Under the pieces are notes generated by a model. That model did not search any database and was not told where the DNA came from. It worked only from the letters and a program-made list of their open reading frames with translations. DNA of 64,000 nt from Endothia cerciana (Eukaryota > Ascomycota > Sordariomycetes > Diaporthales > Cryphonectriaceae): contig JALRMH010000021.1 in the NCBI GenBank assembly GCA_026119935.1, forward strand, positions 372,001 to 436,000, in the 5' to 3' direction. Shown piece after piece: positions 55,059 to 64,000 of the stretch (the first letter of the stretch is position 1; each line of letters begins with the position of its first letter). A program made the position numbers and the translations under genes.

Positions 55059-58000
55059 GATTGCGGTTGTTTGGCGGTGTCTCGTTATGGGGGTTAGATC
55101 TGGAAGTCTGCAGGCCGTATGACGCTGAGGAGGGAGAAGAGAGGTTTTGGGGGAGGCGGAGGTTAACAGAAGTGGAGAGAGCAGCAGAATGACGATAACA
55201 CCTGAGGTGCGGCAGCTGAAGGTCGCGCGGTACAGTCAGTTTCTAGTGGGGCTTTTTGTACTGTGGCTCACTTGATCATTGACTGCGGGGAGTTCGGGCA
55301 GGGTGGTGTTGCTCTGGACAGGGATCAGCAGTGGCACGTTGTCAGGGAAGCTTCTGGACCAGAACAGGCCTTGGCCCCTTGGCGTCTGCGAATGAAGGGC
55401 TCCGATTTCTTCCACTCGATTGTCTCACGGTTCGAAAACCATGTTCCGGGAAACAGAAAAACACGCGCTCACCTGAGTGTTCGAGATGTTTCTGCCGACG
55501 GCTTGCAGGCTTCGTAGGTCAGCAGACGCGCCGCGCCTGTCACCAAAGTCTCCGTCCTGTGTCTGGCAATCACGTTCTTGATGTTCGAAGCGAAGTAAAA
55601 TATTGTCAGCAGACCACAAAACCATCCAACGGTCTGATGACCAGTCTCAAGAATTGAGCGGGTGGGCTGAACCAATTCTAGATGGCGCTTTACATGCAGA
55701 GGCAGACAGGACGACTAATAATTAATCTATTATGACAATTTTTCTTTGCTGTGAGGCTTGAAGGATAAAAAACAAGAAAAGGGAGGGGGGTCCCATACAG
55801 GAATCCCGTCATCGAGCTGTTGGACGACTACTTCCTATCAGAGGCTATCGGTGTTTCTAAACCGAGACGTACTTCTCAGCATATTTTCATCGTATTTATC
55901 AGCATTAGGAAATGCTGTAGATACTTTCCATTGGCTGCTGTTTGATGATTACAGTTATCCCCACCCTCCACCCAAAATCGCCCGCCCCAATCTTGGTTGG
56001 AAGATGGTCTCCGAGCTCACACTACGCCATGTCGCTCCGGCTCAATGGAATATCACCCCTTCCTGCACAGACTATCATCCTGTTGCGACACTCCCGCTCT
56101 CTGGACGGTACCACGTTGCTCTGCAGTAAGCATTGAGTGTTGACAGGCACCGGCAAAAGCAAATGGCTCAGCCGTTGCCCAGTAGGGCGTGCAGCACCAC
56201 TACAAGCTACTGCAGCTCTGACATGACCTGGCCTCCTGCTCAAGTGGCCTGATGCGGTAGGCGGAATCGTCTTGCGATTGGCGTGCGACGATGGGATTAG
56301 CTGCCGGAATACTGACGGCGTCTATAGCGAACCCCCCCCCCCCTTTCCTCTTTTTTGCTTTCCCTCCCTTGACCCCAATCGTTCCACACCAATTCGCCAC
56401 CGCAGCCTCGTGTAAGTCATCGCAGCCTTGTCGGGCTCCTACCTCAAACCCCTCAACCGGCTCACTCAATTACACGCTCCATCCACCGAATATAATTGTT
56501 GGATTCTGCTCATGGCGCATCGGCGCCTCCATCGTAGCCTCGGATCTGTGGATCCCTCAGCGAGAAGCTACTTCTTTGAATCGTCAGTACGTGAATCAGG
56601 TTGGGGGTATGGACAATGGACGCAGCCATGGCGCCCGCAACACCGAGCTTTACTCACTGCCAGAGGAGGCGAAACCCCGAGTGTTTTACATCATGAATCT
56701 TTGGTATTCAGCCCGTTGTAGTACACTGATGGGCCTCGTCATACTTGCCTATATCTGATTTATGGCGAGGACTGGCAGTGTGCTTTAGGTTATGTACCTG
56801 GAGCCAAAGTTGCGAGCTACAGATCCACCATCCACAGGTCACCTTCGTGTCCAAGTTTCGTGGGTACAAACCCTACCGGATTCTCACCAAAGGCCGAGCA
56901 AGAGGATATTGCGAACTCCTTCAGCTATGGAAGGTATTGTGACCTGGCAGACGCTGCGCCATTGCCAGCCAGAGCACCTCCCCCCGCGTCATCGAGTACG
57001 AGCAGGAAGTGTCCGTCGGCGTTAGTGACTTGAAGTCGGAACTGGGTCATATCAACATGTTGCCACAGGTGCAAGTAGTGGCCGGAAATCTTGATATCCG
57101 TTTCTGTTAGGGGTGGTCTATGTGCTCTAGAGCCATTCTAACTGCTCTGCTGAATTTTGCAAAACTCGCGCCGAACTTCGGCTGGGCGGATTGTCGACCA
57201 ACCTATGCGCTTCAACGCAGAGCCCTAGCTTCTGCCTCCGGTCACCAGCGTGTGAACGAGTATGTCAATTCTCCGGCTGGCTACCTCCCTCTATATGAGC
57301 TCGAAAGCCCTTCTTAGATGAAGAGCGAATATGAGGGCATAGCGCTCACCCTTCCTAGAGGCCAGAAGTTCATCGTTCTTAGAAAATAAGGTTTACCATA
57401 CCCACTTTGTCTAGGAACGACATACCTTTTAGCTACGGAACACTACCCAAATATGAAGACATCAAATGAGGACATGACTACGCGGATGTCGACGAGCTGA
57501 GCATGTTGATGAGAGGCCAAAGAAATGTCAACGAATGTAGACGGCTATGGGAGTATCTTGTGGGAAGATCGGCCAATATTAGGATAGCGAAGTATGTCCC
57601 CAGCAACGGAAATGGTCTCTGGATTCGATGACCGAGGTTCCGGATATGTGGTTGCCCAGCTGGTTCCTACAGGATGCGAGATTCTGAAACCCCGGTATTT
57701 ATTTTTGGACCATATGTCGCCGAGCCTCGTCGCACAGCAGGGCGCAGCAATATGGATTTCCGAAGCACCAGTTCGACCCCTAGGTCTCCCCCTCCGCGTC
57801 AGGACTGTGTTCCGGAAGAGGGATAAGGGAGAAGTTAAAGTAATGTATAGTCGTAGCGTACGGTTGTTCTAGCGAGCCAGTCATTGTCAACGTTACAGGC
57901 CGCTGAGGCCTGGAGGAAAGTGCACATAAAACATCTAACAAAACATGTCTTGCACCTTGATAGCTGGTTCAAGGCTGTAGGATTCCACCTACGTGGGTCG

Positions 58001-58469
58001 ATGAAACCACAGAAAGGGTGCACCTGAAGCGATAAAAAATCCAAAACGGGAAAGTCCCACACTGCGAAGGATTCGCAGAATGCCCACTGCGGACGCCGTT
58101 GGAGGGATCCCTGCCTCAATGGGGCTCTAACCTGCACGCGATCCATGGATCTCGACAACTCTACCACCAGCTCCCGTCTCACGAGCACCAACGTGCAGCT
58201 CGCCAAGTCAGGGACAGCCTCCGCCTCCGATGATGTGCATGAGATATGACAAAAGTGATAAAAGTCTCACCAAAAAAACCAAAAATACTAGACAGTGCAA
58301 TTTCCAGAGAAGCTGATATTGACACGAGGCTGCGGGTGACTATGATTTATAGACTGCGGAGGTCCAGATCTCACATCGCTTCGCCGTCGTGACTATTTGG
58401 TAGCCCTATAGCTTACAGACGAAGCTTATCCCCTGTGTCCGGAGCTTCTCTTTCGCGGCCATTTTCACT
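55059..58469. other. 3.4-kb region without a recognisable gene
   Basis: Open frames of 60-155 codons occur on both strands but none shows a motif, a good start context or splice structure that I could extend. A 12-nt C run lies at 56332-56343. Frames near 57594-57869 and 56291-56755 were examined and not recognised. It may hold decayed genes or non-coding transcripts. Confidence 0.5.
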
Positions 58470-60777
58470 ATGCTCTTTCATTTATATCTATACGCCGCTG
58501 TTGCGACGCTCAGTCTCGGAGCTGTCGCTGCGAGCCTAGCAGAGACTCCGGGGGCCGCCCAAGTGCTCGAGACTCGCCGTCAGGTCGCATACTCGCCAGA
58601 TGATGGCAGAGTCTTGCGGGATCTGCAGCGAGACTTGGTTGCCGCTGGCATTCAACAGCGTGATTCCGATGTGAATACATACAAGACAAATGGGTCTCTT
58701 GATCTGAGCTGGAGTAACGCGGAATTGTTCAGCTAGTAAGTGTGGAAGAGCCCCGTCTGACCTGACTCCCTAAACTTGAACATGGCTCACTAATCTCGCT
58801 CAACAAGTCGGATGGTCACAGTATCATGTGCGGACTGTTATGTGAAGGGCACAGCATATGCCACTTTGGTGGTCGACAGCGATTTCAACGCCACTGCAGC
58901 CTTCAAACAGTTCATCGACGAATTTGGGTCAGAGGTCAAGAACATCTCTACCGACGTTTTAGACACGTTCAAGACCTGGGCAGAGAATATTACATCGGAA
59001 ACAGCCAACGTAGTTGGCACTGATGTGAAGAACTTCTTCACGGGTGATTGTATGTTGATTTCCTGGCTTTTTCTGGCCGAAGCTTTTCACCAAAGGCCTT
59101 AACCACACTGCGCCTAATCTGAATTGTGGGTTGACGTGAATTTCCAGCCTCAAACGATACAGACGTTGATTGGAATGATTTTACCTTTCCGACTATTCCT
59201 ATCGATTTCAACATGAACCTGACGGATATCCCACAAACAAAGGTTCAACTCCAGTTCGATGGCTTGGAGCTGTATGTGCTGCTTGATGCTGCGTTGAACG
59301 CCGACCAGGAGATCACGATTCCGCTGTACCCCAAAGATTGGTATCAGCCCGCAGGCATCGCGATCGGAGATCAAGAGATAGGCATCATCATCTCGCTTGA
59401 CCTGATCTTGGCCTTGGATGACGAAGCTGACCTCAGCGGCGGCGTTCATATCGCATTCGACGATGGGTTGGCCATGGAGATTGCCATGTTCGGCTCAGAC
59501 GTGTCGACGGTGAACCTGTGAGTCCAAGCCAATTTGAATGCTGTCTCTCGCTCGCCACGTATACTAAATAGCCGCAAAGCACCGATGGCAATTTTGAATT
59601 TCTGCCTGTGACCGTGAACACAACGGGCGTTGTTTTCGACGCCACCCTCCGTCTTGCCGTTACAGCCGGTCTGAACATGACCTCGGACTTGGATATCGCT
59701 ACTATTGGCACTGGAGCATCCGTCGAGGTCTATGCAGATATTGCTCACTTCAGGACCAATGTTACACCATCGGATACATCCACGGAACTCAGAGCCAGAG
59801 GTGATACCAGCTATTCAGAAGACTGCCTGTTGCCTGTGATTGAGACATATGAGTTTGGTCTCGGTGCCAATGCGGGTGCATATGTCAACTTTGACGATCA
59901 TACCTGGGGACCTACCCCCAACACTAGCATTCAGGTCTTCTATACCACACTCTACTCGGCTTGCGCTGCCTCGCCAACAGCGACCGGGACTGGCAGCACC
60001 AGTATGAGTTCCTCCTCATCCGGTTCCGGGGCAAAGAGAACCGAACCAGCCCTGCTCGCTAATCGCGCGGACACAAGCCTCACCCTCGGCTCTGCGACAT
60101 CTGTTTACACCGTAACCAATGTGGTTTGCGAGTCGTCGGCCAGGAACTGCCCTGCCTCGCTTCAGAGCACAGAGCAGACCGTCAAGACCTCGACATACTA
60201 CAGCTCGGTACCTAGCGGGTCAAGCGTCACGTTCCCGGCCACCACGGGGTCTGTTGCAGCAACGTCAACGTTCGGATCCGCCAACAACCAGATCAAGGCA
60301 TCCAGCGGCAGCCCCAAGTCATACATCCCGCCGGCGTCCTCTGGATCCAGCACGAGCGCCACCAACGCTGTTCAGAGCGCGGTTGACGACGCGAAGAATG
60401 GTTACGACGGTCTGTCCGAGTCGAATAAGGAACTCGTCATCGGCCTGTCCGCTGGTATTGGCGGGGCGCTGCTGGTCGGCGCTTCTGCCATGATCACGTA
60501 AGTCCTGGTGTGGACAAGGCCGTCATGACTTTCTCATTGCTGACAAGTCCAATTCTACAGATTCTGTCTGCGGCGTCGTCGCACCACCAGCATGCAGCAT
60601 GCGCCCCTCCTTGGAGGGGACAGCGGGCGTGGAAACCCGCGGCCGTCCCTTGCGATGTCACAGAAACCTAAATGGGATAAGTCTGACTCCAACATCAGCG
60701 TGTCTCATCATGAGATGCGCGGCCTGTATGACGATCCTCCACAACGACCGCGCGAGAGACCCGGTCAGACATTTTAG
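58470..60777 (+). CDS. Secreted/type I membrane protein, unknown function (DUF7029/DUF7223-like)
   Basis: About 670 aa from five exons: 58470-58735, 58808-59049, 59148-59517, 59580-60497 and 60561-60777. The signal peptide is LFHLYLYAAVATLSLGAVAAS. A large beta-rich ectodomain follows with several N-glycosylation sites and few Cys (for example SCADCYV near 93 and ESSARNC near 475). A Ser/Thr/Gly-rich stalk (about 485-570) precedes one membrane segment (LVIGLSAGIGGALLVGASAMI, ending near 597), then a basic stop-transfer RRRR and a short cytosolic tail. The layout matches fungal cell-surface proteins carrying DUF7029/DUF7223; the domain names are from memory of such proteins and not verified. 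It could be a cell-wall sensor or adhesin-like protein. The fourth acceptor (59579) is chosen to restore VNLTDGNFEF. Confidence 0.75.
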
Positions 60778-61363
60778 AGGACTGCTACCTCGCCACTTAT
60801 CAAGTCGGCAAAGGTACGGGCGGACGTTATGATGGAAGTCGATCAGGGTTTTACAACCCGGACACCGTGGATTATTTTATTTTGTATTTGTGATGAATTG
60901 ACACCATCTGGAGAACCTCATTGAATTTTGAGCCGGCCACATATCTTCGGAGCACAGTATCTCAGGAGGATACATTTCCAGCACGTCGAGCGTAAGGCTG
61001 TCCTCCATAAAAACCTGGTGTTTGTTCCCGCTTTCCTGATCCGGTTAGGCTCCAAGCCTGCGCGCTCCTGCTACCGAGACCCACCCCTCGGTTCCCGCCT
61101 CTGAACGTTGCGCCGCCCCACCATCAACCCACCATAATAGATGCCAGCAAGCACGCGCCTCACCTCTACAAGCGAGGTGCTGACTGCCACCATTTCCCTC
61201 AGCTCTTCTACTAGTTTCTAACGCTGACAAGCTGGGCTCGAATCACCTCGTCCCAGACCTCCCGGGTCTGCGAGCCGCCTTGGAAGCAGGGTGTCGCGCG
61301 CAGGCTCGCGGCACAGCTTCCCATTCCAAACGCACCCGGCTGCTCGACCAGCCTGTCCTTCTC
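60778..61363. other. Intergenic, probable promoter of the DUF3716-like gene
   Basis: 586 bp without a gene. The frame of the next gene is open back to 61280 but without ATG, so the leader probably includes that part. Confidence 0.55.
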
Positions 61364-63754
61364 ATGGAGCAAGGAAACTCATCGAGCACCAGCGGGGGAC
61401 ACAGGGCCTTTGGTATTAGCAAGGCTGAGCTGTCTCGAGCTTCCCCGAGGACAAGCAGTTCCGGCGCCTCACCTTCTACCCGAGCTGTTTTAAGGGGGGT
61501 TACGGCTAGCCCCTGGAATCCCAGCCCTCCGGGCAGCCTTGGGCCCTCTAATAGCGCTGTGGGACCCCGCCAGCGCCGAGTTTCCAGCGCTGCGCACCTT
61601 CCGCAGCAGCCCTCTGACCCCCAAGTTTCTGAGCCAATTCCCCTGGAGAGTTCGCCTACTTCGTCTGAGACATCGTCAACCGCGGATTCTGTACCGTCCG
61701 GACCGGTCTATAAACCTACCAGCAGCATATTTCCACCGGCCCCGGTGGGCTCTGCCGCCGCCGCCCCATTGAGGCAGGTACCTAGCTTCAGACCGGCTAT
61801 ACGGCCGGCACTGGAACATCAAAGCAAGAGGAACAAGCACGAAAGCCGAGGAGGCGTCGACACAATCAGTACTCTTCAAAACGGACTCTTCAAATCCAGT
61901 GATAGCAAGGCAAGAGATGCAAGGATGTCTAGCTCAGCACCCTTCCATCCGAATGACGATATCGAGTACTCCACTAGCAATGTTAAGCACTCCTTCAACA
62001 GTGGCTCTGACGCGAAAGATATGGTGGATGACGAAAAGATGAACGACCGACCCGTCCGTCGCTCGAAGAGGAAGCGTCTCCACTTTGACAGGGCTCCTCG
62101 ACAAGAAGATGGAGCGAGGGAGATATTCGAGTGTGCGACCACGCTTGAAACCGGCGACGTCGCTATCAAGAGGGATAGCCAGTCTCTCAAAGAGTCCCCG
62201 AAGGAGGCATCAGATGATGCATTGCAGTCTGATCCCGAGTCTGCCTTCGAGAAGTCTCGTGTTTGGGAGGCTATCAAGCCCGCTCTCAAGGAGAGCTGGA
62301 GGAGCGCGTACAACCTTGCGCAGCCGATGGAGCAACAAGCTCTGTTGCAGGCAATCTCGCTACCAAGGAAGAACGATGTAGACCATAAATGGGCCGAGGG
62401 CGTTCGCCGGTCGAACCAACGCTCTGTCAAGGTGCTTATGAGCCTGATCCTCCATGTCGTGGGGTGTAGATGTCTCTGCAACGCGTGTAAGACTCGCAGG
62501 CCGGAAAAGCAGAGGAACTGTATGACCTTGCCTCCAGAGGCGTCGGAAATGCATGAGCTTCAGGAAATCATCGGTCGACAGTGCGTCAACTGCTACTTCT
62601 TCCCTGCCGTGCGGCCTTGCGAGATCTTCGCCGGCCGCGAGCCACGTATTGGAAAGCAGACACCAGTGCCAATACCTCCCCATCCCGCTCGGTCAGCGCA
62701 GCAGCCACCACCAGGCGCCTGTGATGGGACATCTCATGCAACTTCGATGCCCGCAGAGCCAATTTCCCGTCCTACGGTTCCGCTGTCTAAGCAGAGACGG
62801 CGAAGACTCGCCTCTGCTACGCCTCTTTCCCGCACTCCTGGACCGTTGCCCATCATCCCTACAGCCCTGACAATACCGTCTCAACCAGTACCGTGTCAGG
62901 CTGCTCATATACAGGCCGAGCCTGTGAATGCCGATCATCATGCTGAAGACACAATGAGTCGGTCCGATCGTCCCCCGACTCGAAGCACAGATGGCACCAA
63001 TGACAGTCATGTTGGTCGTGATCAAGCCTCCGCTAGTAGTCTCAGTGACTCCGGCGAGGTTGTCAGCGCATCAGACTCCAGCTTGCCGCGTCCTAGTACC
63101 GCATCTTCTGTGGCTCACTGGACCGGTAAATTCGGTATCGATCTTGTGACCGCTCAGTCGTCACTCGCAACCACCCAATCCACGAATCCCTCAAACTCCA
63201 GCACCATCCTCACCAAAGCCTTCAATCTCCTAGGCGAAGTCATGCAGCTCCCAGTCGCACAGCGAGAAGAAACCTGCCAGAAGGTCTCCGAGGCTTTAAA
63301 GATTGTCCGAGGACCATCACGAGACGCCGCGAGGGCCACTTCAGGCCATCATCAAACTGTCTCGGTGGCGGATGAATGGGAGATCGCACCAGGCCACCTG
63401 GCCCTACATGGCACAGCCCATGGTATTGGTATGTCACCATCGGTCGCCTTCTCCACCCACCTCCTCCGACGGGAGGTTATCAGCTTTGAGCAGGCCCAGC
63501 AGATCAGCAGCATACACAGGATTCTCAACAAGCATATCCAGCCGTCGTGCTTCGTGAGATTGAGCGAGTCACAGACGGGCTGGAAATGCGTTGTGTCAGT
63601 GCTCGAGGGCATCATCAACATTCAGAAGCCGGGCCTAGATGCCAAAGTTGGACAGGGCGGGGTACTGCTGGTTACTCCAGATCTAGAGTGTATCATTACG
63701 AACATCGCGCTCCAGGAGTCGAGAATCCAGGTCTGGTGGACGAAGGCGGATTAG
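61364..63754 (+). CDS. Large disordered protein with a DUF3716-like Cys domain
   Basis: Intronless 796-aa protein from the first ATG (61364). The N-terminal 270 residues are Ser/Pro-rich and disordered, with a basic patch RRSKRKRLHF that could be a nuclear signal. A Cys-rich block at about 355-415 (GCRCLCNACKTRRPEKQRNC and, further on, RQCVNCYFF) resembles the fungal DUF3716 zinc-binding-like module. After another disordered stretch comes a folded C-terminal region (about 665-796) with WEIAPGHLALHG, SPSVAFSTHLL and a final VSVLEGIINI...IQVWWTK segment. A nuclear regulatory role is possible but not shown. I do not recognise a named gene. Confidence 0.65.
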   Translation: MEQGNSSSTSGGHRAFGISKAELSRASPRTSSSGASPSTRAVLRGVTASPWNPSPPGSLGPSNSAVGPRQRRVSSAAHLPQQPSDPQVSEPIPLESSPTSSETSSTADSVPSGPVYKPTSSIFPPAPVGSAAAAPLRQVPSFRPAIRPALEHQSKRNKHESRGGVDTISTLQNGLFKSSDSKARDARMSSSAPFHPNDDIEYSTSNVKHSFNSGSDAKDMVDDEKMNDRPVRRSKRKRLHFDRAPRQEDGAREIFECATTLETGDVAIKRDSQSLKESPKEASDDALQSDPESAFEKSRVWEAIKPALKESWRSAYNLAQPMEQQALLQAISLPRKNDVDHKWAEGVRRSNQRSVKVLMSLILHVVGCRCLCNACKTRRPEKQRNCMTLPPEASEMHELQEIIGRQCVNCYFFPAVRPCEIFAGREPRIGKQTPVPIPPHPARSAQQPPPGACDGTSHATSMPAEPISRPTVPLSKQRRRRLASATPLSRTPGPLPIIPTALTIPSQPVPCQAAHIQAEPVNADHHAEDTMSRSDRPPTRSTDGTNDSHVGRDQASASSLSDSGEVVSASDSSLPRPSTASSVAHWTGKFGIDLVTAQSSLATTQSTNPSNSSTILTKAFNLLGEVMQLPVAQREETCQKVSEALKIVRGPSRDAARATSGHHQTVSVADEWEIAPGHLALHGTAHGIGMSPSVAFSTHLLRREVISFEQAQQISSIHRILNKHIQPSCFVRLSESQTGWKCVVSVLEGIINIQKPGLDAKVGQGGVLLVTPDLECIITNIALQESRIQVWWTKAD

Positions 63755-64000
63755 AATTTTTCGGCTTTCGGGCCCTGCCGGCTTGAAAGGAAATTCTGCA
63801 TCCTCTCAGCAAGGTTTGCACCGAGAGATTTGTCCTGGGGAAGGACTTTGACGCATTAAGGGCATGAGGAGGGCGATGTTCGGGCTCCCTGGTTGGCCTG
63901 GACGGACCACATTTTGTGATGGCTGATACACGGAGCCGTCTTGTTGCAGGATCCCACGTATTGGCCAGATTATTATTCTACACCGAAATACAAGAGGGTC
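63755..64000. other. 3' flank at the window edge
   Basis: 246 bp after the last stop codon; nothing recognisable. Confidence 0.6.

Noticed and set aside
57594..57872. 92-codon frame with neighbouring fragments, possible decayed gene
   Set aside because: No family recognised in any frame and no consistent splice model, so not listed as a gene or pseudogene.
61280..61363. N-terminal extension of the DUF3716-like protein
   Set aside because: The frame is open but begins at TTG; the first ATG is at 61364.
1..64000. Transposase, reverse transcriptase, CRISPR or rRNA sequences
   Set aside because: Looked for on both strands; no catalytic motifs, spaced direct repeats or rRNA blocks were seen.

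Overview
The window is nuclear DNA of a filamentous ascomycete (Pezizomycotina). Genes carry short introns of about 50-130 nt with GT...AG ends and CTAAC/CTGAC-like branch sites. There are two multidomain iterative type I polyketide synthases, Zn2Cys6 transcription factors, and clear ascomycete housekeeping genes (mitochondrial ribosomal protein bL27m, the ER protein LCL2, protein phosphatase inhibitor 2/GLC8). The species cannot be named from the sequence. All exon coordinates are my own conceptual splices, chosen for GT-AG borders, reading phase and family motifs. There is one assembly gap (10 N at 20709-20718).

Layout. 1-2.4 kb: simple repeats and a decayed eIF1/SUI1-like sequence. 2.4-49.3 kb: a secondary-metabolite cluster. 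In order it holds a highly reducing PKS (-), an EthD-domain protein (+), an MFS exporter (+), an AzaE-type ketoreductase (-), an AfoA-type Zn2Cys6 regulator (+), a non-reducing PKS with reductive release (SAT-KS-MAT-PT-ACP-CMeT-R, -), an FSH1-type serine hydrolase (+), a TRI101/AzaD-like acyltransferase (-), an FAD monooxygenase (+), a secreted flavin amine oxidase-like enzyme (-), a cytochrome P450 (+) and a second Zn2Cys6 factor (-). 50-64 kb: a small repeat protein, then bL27m, LCL2, GLC8, a secreted single-pass membrane protein and a DUF3716-like protein, which look like ordinary genome.

How the genes fit. An R-terminated NR-PKS, an HR-PKS, an FSH1 hydrolase, a salicylate-hydroxylase-type FAD monooxygenase, an AzaE-like ketoreductase and an acyltransferase together are the core of azaphilone/asperfuranone-type pathways. 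By analogy, the NR-PKS makes and reductively releases a C-methylated aromatic aldehyde. The FAD monooxygenase dearomatises it towards a pyranoquinone bicycle. The HR-PKS chain enters either as starter through the SAT domain (asperfuranone logic) or as an ester through the acyltransferase (azanigerone/chaetoviridin logic). The less expected members are the EthD-domain protein and the secreted cyclopiazonate-dehydrogenase-like flavoenzyme. The acyltransferase also lacks the Asp of its HxxxD motif. The product is therefore probably an azaphilone-class compound with unusual tailoring.

Regulation. Most cluster genes sit in divergent pairs sharing intergenic regions. Palindromes of the form CGG-N5-CCG, typical of Zn2Cys6 dimer sites, occur upstream of the NR-PKS, the MFS exporter and the flavoenzyme. 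Long stretches without recognisable genes lie at 12.1-16.7, 21.3-23.5 and 55.1-58.5 kb. I saw no tRNA, rRNA, CRISPR array or recognisable transposase.
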